This document shows positions 62,410 to 64,000 of a DNA stretch of 64,000 bases, piece after piece. The DNA is from an uncultured Lachnospiraceae bacterium. Its GTDB lineage: Bacteria; Bacillota; Clostridia; Lachnospirales; Lachnospiraceae. Position 1 is the first letter of the stretch; each line of letters starts with the position of its first letter. The notes under the pieces were generated by a model, which saw only the letters and a program-made list of their open reading frames with translations, had not been told where the DNA came from and made no database searches. Location: the NCBI GenBank assembly GCA_902794095.1, contig CADBFZ010000007.1, positions 1-64,000 of the forward strand, written 5' to 3'. The position numbers and the translations under genes were made by a program.

Positions 62410-64000
62410 TTGAGTAATAATAACAAAGAGGTTCCGACGTCCAAGCTTAAGATCATCCCTTTGGGTGGGCTTGAACAGATCGGAATGAACATCACTGCCT
62501 TCGAATACGAAGACAGTATTATCGTTGTGGATTGCGGTCTCGCATTTCCGCAGGATGACATGTTGGGAATTGACCTCGTAATTCCCGATGTATCGTATAT
62601 CGAGGAAAACTATGACAAGCTTAAAGGCTTTGTCATTACCCATGGACACGAGGACCATATCGGCGCGATTGCCTATATCCTCGCCAGGGTCAGCGCACCT
62701 GTATATGCTACGAGACTTACCATGGGTCTTATCGAGCATAAGCTTGCGGAGTATGACAAGGATCATTCCGCACAGGGCGTTAACTTAACCGAGAGCATCA
62801 GACGTAAGGTCGTAACTTTTGGACAGTCCATTAATCTCGGAGCATTCAGGGTTGAATTTATCCGTACAAATCACAGTATCGTAGATGCTGCAGCGCTTGC
62901 AATCTATTCACCCGTAGGATGCGTTGTTCATACCGGAGATTTCAAGGTGGACTACACTCCCGTATACGGAGACTCCATCGACCTTCAGAGATTTGCAGAG
63001 ATCGGTAAAAAGGGAGTTCTTGCACTTATGTGCGACTCCACAAATGCAGAGCGTCCCGGATTTACACCTTCCGAGAAGACATTGGCACCGATCTTCGATA
63101 ATCTGTTTGAGCAGAACAAGAACTCCAGAATATTCGTTGCCACCTTTGCATCGAACGTAGACAGAGTTCGTCAGATCATAAACACGGCCTATAAATTCGG
63201 CAGAAAAGTTGCCGTCGAGGGCCGAAGCATGGTCAATATCATAGACACCGCACAGCGCCTTGAGCGCATTGAGATTCCCGAGAACACTCTCGTAACTCTC
63301 GATGAGATGAAGGAGATACCCGCAGATAAGCAGGTTATCATCACAACGGGAAGCCAGGGCGAGAGTATGGCAGCTCTTTCGAGAATGGCTGACGGAACCC
63401 ACAGGAAGATCACTATCGGTGCCGGCGATACGGTTATTTTCTCATCCCATCCCATTCCGGGAAATGAGAAGCCCGTAACCAAGATCATTAACCAGCTCCT
63501 TCAAAAAGGAGTACGCGTAGCTTACCAGGATGTTCATGTATCCGGCCATGCCTGCCAGGAAGAGATAAAGCTTATCTACAGTCTCGTACAGCCCAAGTTC
63601 TCCGTACCCGTTCACGGAGAGTACAAGCATCTTATGGCGCAGGCTGCGATTGCACAGGATCTCGGTTTTTCTAAGGACCGTATCAAGATTCTTTCAAGCG
63701 GAGACGTACTTGAGCTTGGACCTGACACCGCTGATATTACCGGTAAGGTTTCCGTAGGCGATATCCTCGTAGACGGATCCGGCGTTGGTGATGTAGGAAA
63801 TGTCGTTTTAAGAGACAGACAGAGACTTGCTGCGGACGGAATTATAATCGTCTGCATGAGTATTACATCGGAAGGCCAGCTTATTGCAGGTCCCGACATA
63901 GTATCCAGAGGCTTTGTATATATCAAGGAATCCGAGGATCTTCTTTCACAGGCATCCGAGGTTGCTCTCATGACTGTGGAGAAATGCATCGATTCCGGAG
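62410..64000 (+). CDS. rnj: Ribonuclease J, 3' end beyond window
   Basis: A metallo-beta-lactamase/beta-CASP ribonuclease with 5'-3' exonuclease and endonuclease activity in mRNA decay. The 530 visible codons start at TTG (MSNNNKEVPTSKLKIIPLGGLEQIGMN), with SD aaagga eight bases upstream. The metal motif VITHGHEDHIGAI lies near residues 76-88, with IRTNHSI, VHTGDFK, MCDSTNAERPG and the beta-CASP segment IIITTGSQGESMAALSRMA. HVSGHA and VPVHGEYKH follow. The reading frame is open to the window end; about 20-40 residues are expected to be missing. Confidence 0.94.
   Translation, partial: MSNNNKEVPTSKLKIIPLGGLEQIGMNITAFEYEDSIIVVDCGLAFPQDDMLGIDLVIPDVSYIEENYDKLKGFVITHGHEDHIGAIAYILARVSAPVYATRLTMGLIEHKLAEYDKDHSAQGVNLTESIRRKVVTFGQSINLGAFRVEFIRTNHSIVDAAALAIYSPVGCVVHTGDFKVDYTPVYGDSIDLQRFAEIGKKGVLALMCDSTNAERPGFTPSEKTLAPIFDNLFEQNKNSRIFVATFASNVDRVRQIINTAYKFGRKVAVEGRSMVNIIDTAQRLERIEIPENTLVTLDEMKEIPADKQVIITTGSQGESMAALSRMADGTHRKITIGAGDTVIFSSHPIPGNEKPVTKIINQLLQKGVRVAYQDVHVSGHACQEEIKLIYSLVQPKFSVPVHGEYKHLMAQAAIAQDLGFSKDRIKILSSGDVLELGPDTADITGKVSVGDILVDGSGVGDVGNVVLRDRQRLAADGIIIVCMSITSEGQLIAGPDIVSRGFVYIKESEDLLSQASEVALMTVEKCIDSG

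Noticed and set aside
1..64000. CRISPR arrays, insertion sequences, prophage or conjugative genes
   Set aside because: No regularly spaced repeats, transposase, integrase or phage structural gene was found; the TraX-like protein alone is not evidence of conjugation.

Overview
The window reads as chromosomal DNA of an anaerobic Gram-positive of the family Lachnospiraceae, probably a plant-fibre-degrading gut or rumen lineage of the Butyrivibrio type (inference from gene content and gene order, not a species call). The evidence is a SCIFF ranthipeptide with its radical SAM maturase, IreB-RuvX-DUF1292-RNase J order, murB-rapZ-whiA-HPr order, a 3-domain archaeal-type ProRS, cytosolic GH3/GH10/GH95 glycosidases, ThiI without a rhodanese domain, and uniform moderate GC. 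No insertion sequence, prophage, plasmid gene or CRISPR array was seen. About 62 protein genes and two tRNA genes are packed tightly, many with ATGA or TAATG overlaps.

Layout. 1-7.7 kb: the end of a sugar-binding type sensor, surE, then membrane and housekeeping genes (TPR-like membrane protein, membrane-anchored hydrolase, LytTR/DUF3021 pair, M42 peptidase, Pr6Pr, YcxB-like and TraX-like proteins). 7.8-11.2 kb: an ECF-like sigma factor with a membrane partner, then a YfbK-like VWA lipoprotein behind an 11-bp tandem-repeat promoter. 11.3-15.0 kb: SCIFF peptide, maturase, a lysine/arginine-decarboxylase-fold PLP enzyme and an MBL-fold hydrolase. 15.0-23.3 kb: an orphan lipoprotein, GH95, GH3 and a LacI-type sensor fused to a GGDEF domain, with tRNA-Pro(CGG). 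23.4-38.6 kb: tRNA-Lys(CTT), tatD, mecA, a zinc-ribbon/TPM pair, a HAD phosphatase, proS, a DEDDh exonuclease, an HD protein, uvrC, DUF1846, ftsH and a catalytically dead DD-carboxypeptidase homologue. 38.6-45.6 kb: trmB, trxA, hprK, glcK, murB, rapZ, whiA, a Crh-like HPr and a lipid kinase. 45.8-54.1 kb: cyclophilin, GNAT, esterase, tadA, thiN, cysE, prmA, rsmE and a cysteine desulfurase. 54.3-64 kb: a chemoreceptor, an intracellular GH10, a long palindromic repeat, mtaB, a second HPr-like protein, thiI, ireB, ruvX, DUF1292 and the start of RNase J.

How parts may work together. HPr kinase/phosphorylase is intact here, and both HPr-like proteins keep the Ser46-type site (KSIMG) but have lost the phosphoryl-accepting His15. 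This points to carbon regulation by serine phosphorylation separate from sugar transport, fitting the glucokinase and the signal-less GH3, GH10 and GH95 enzymes that would act on imported oligosaccharides. The LacI-type/GGDEF fusion five bases after GH3 suggests that a sugar also controls cyclic di-GMP.

The strongest leads are the two His-less HPr proteins, the pseudo-carboxypeptidase after ftsH, the SCIFF core with Gly where the known Thr acceptor lies, the sugar-sensor/GGDEF fusion, and the 71-bp palindromic element at 58.1 kb.
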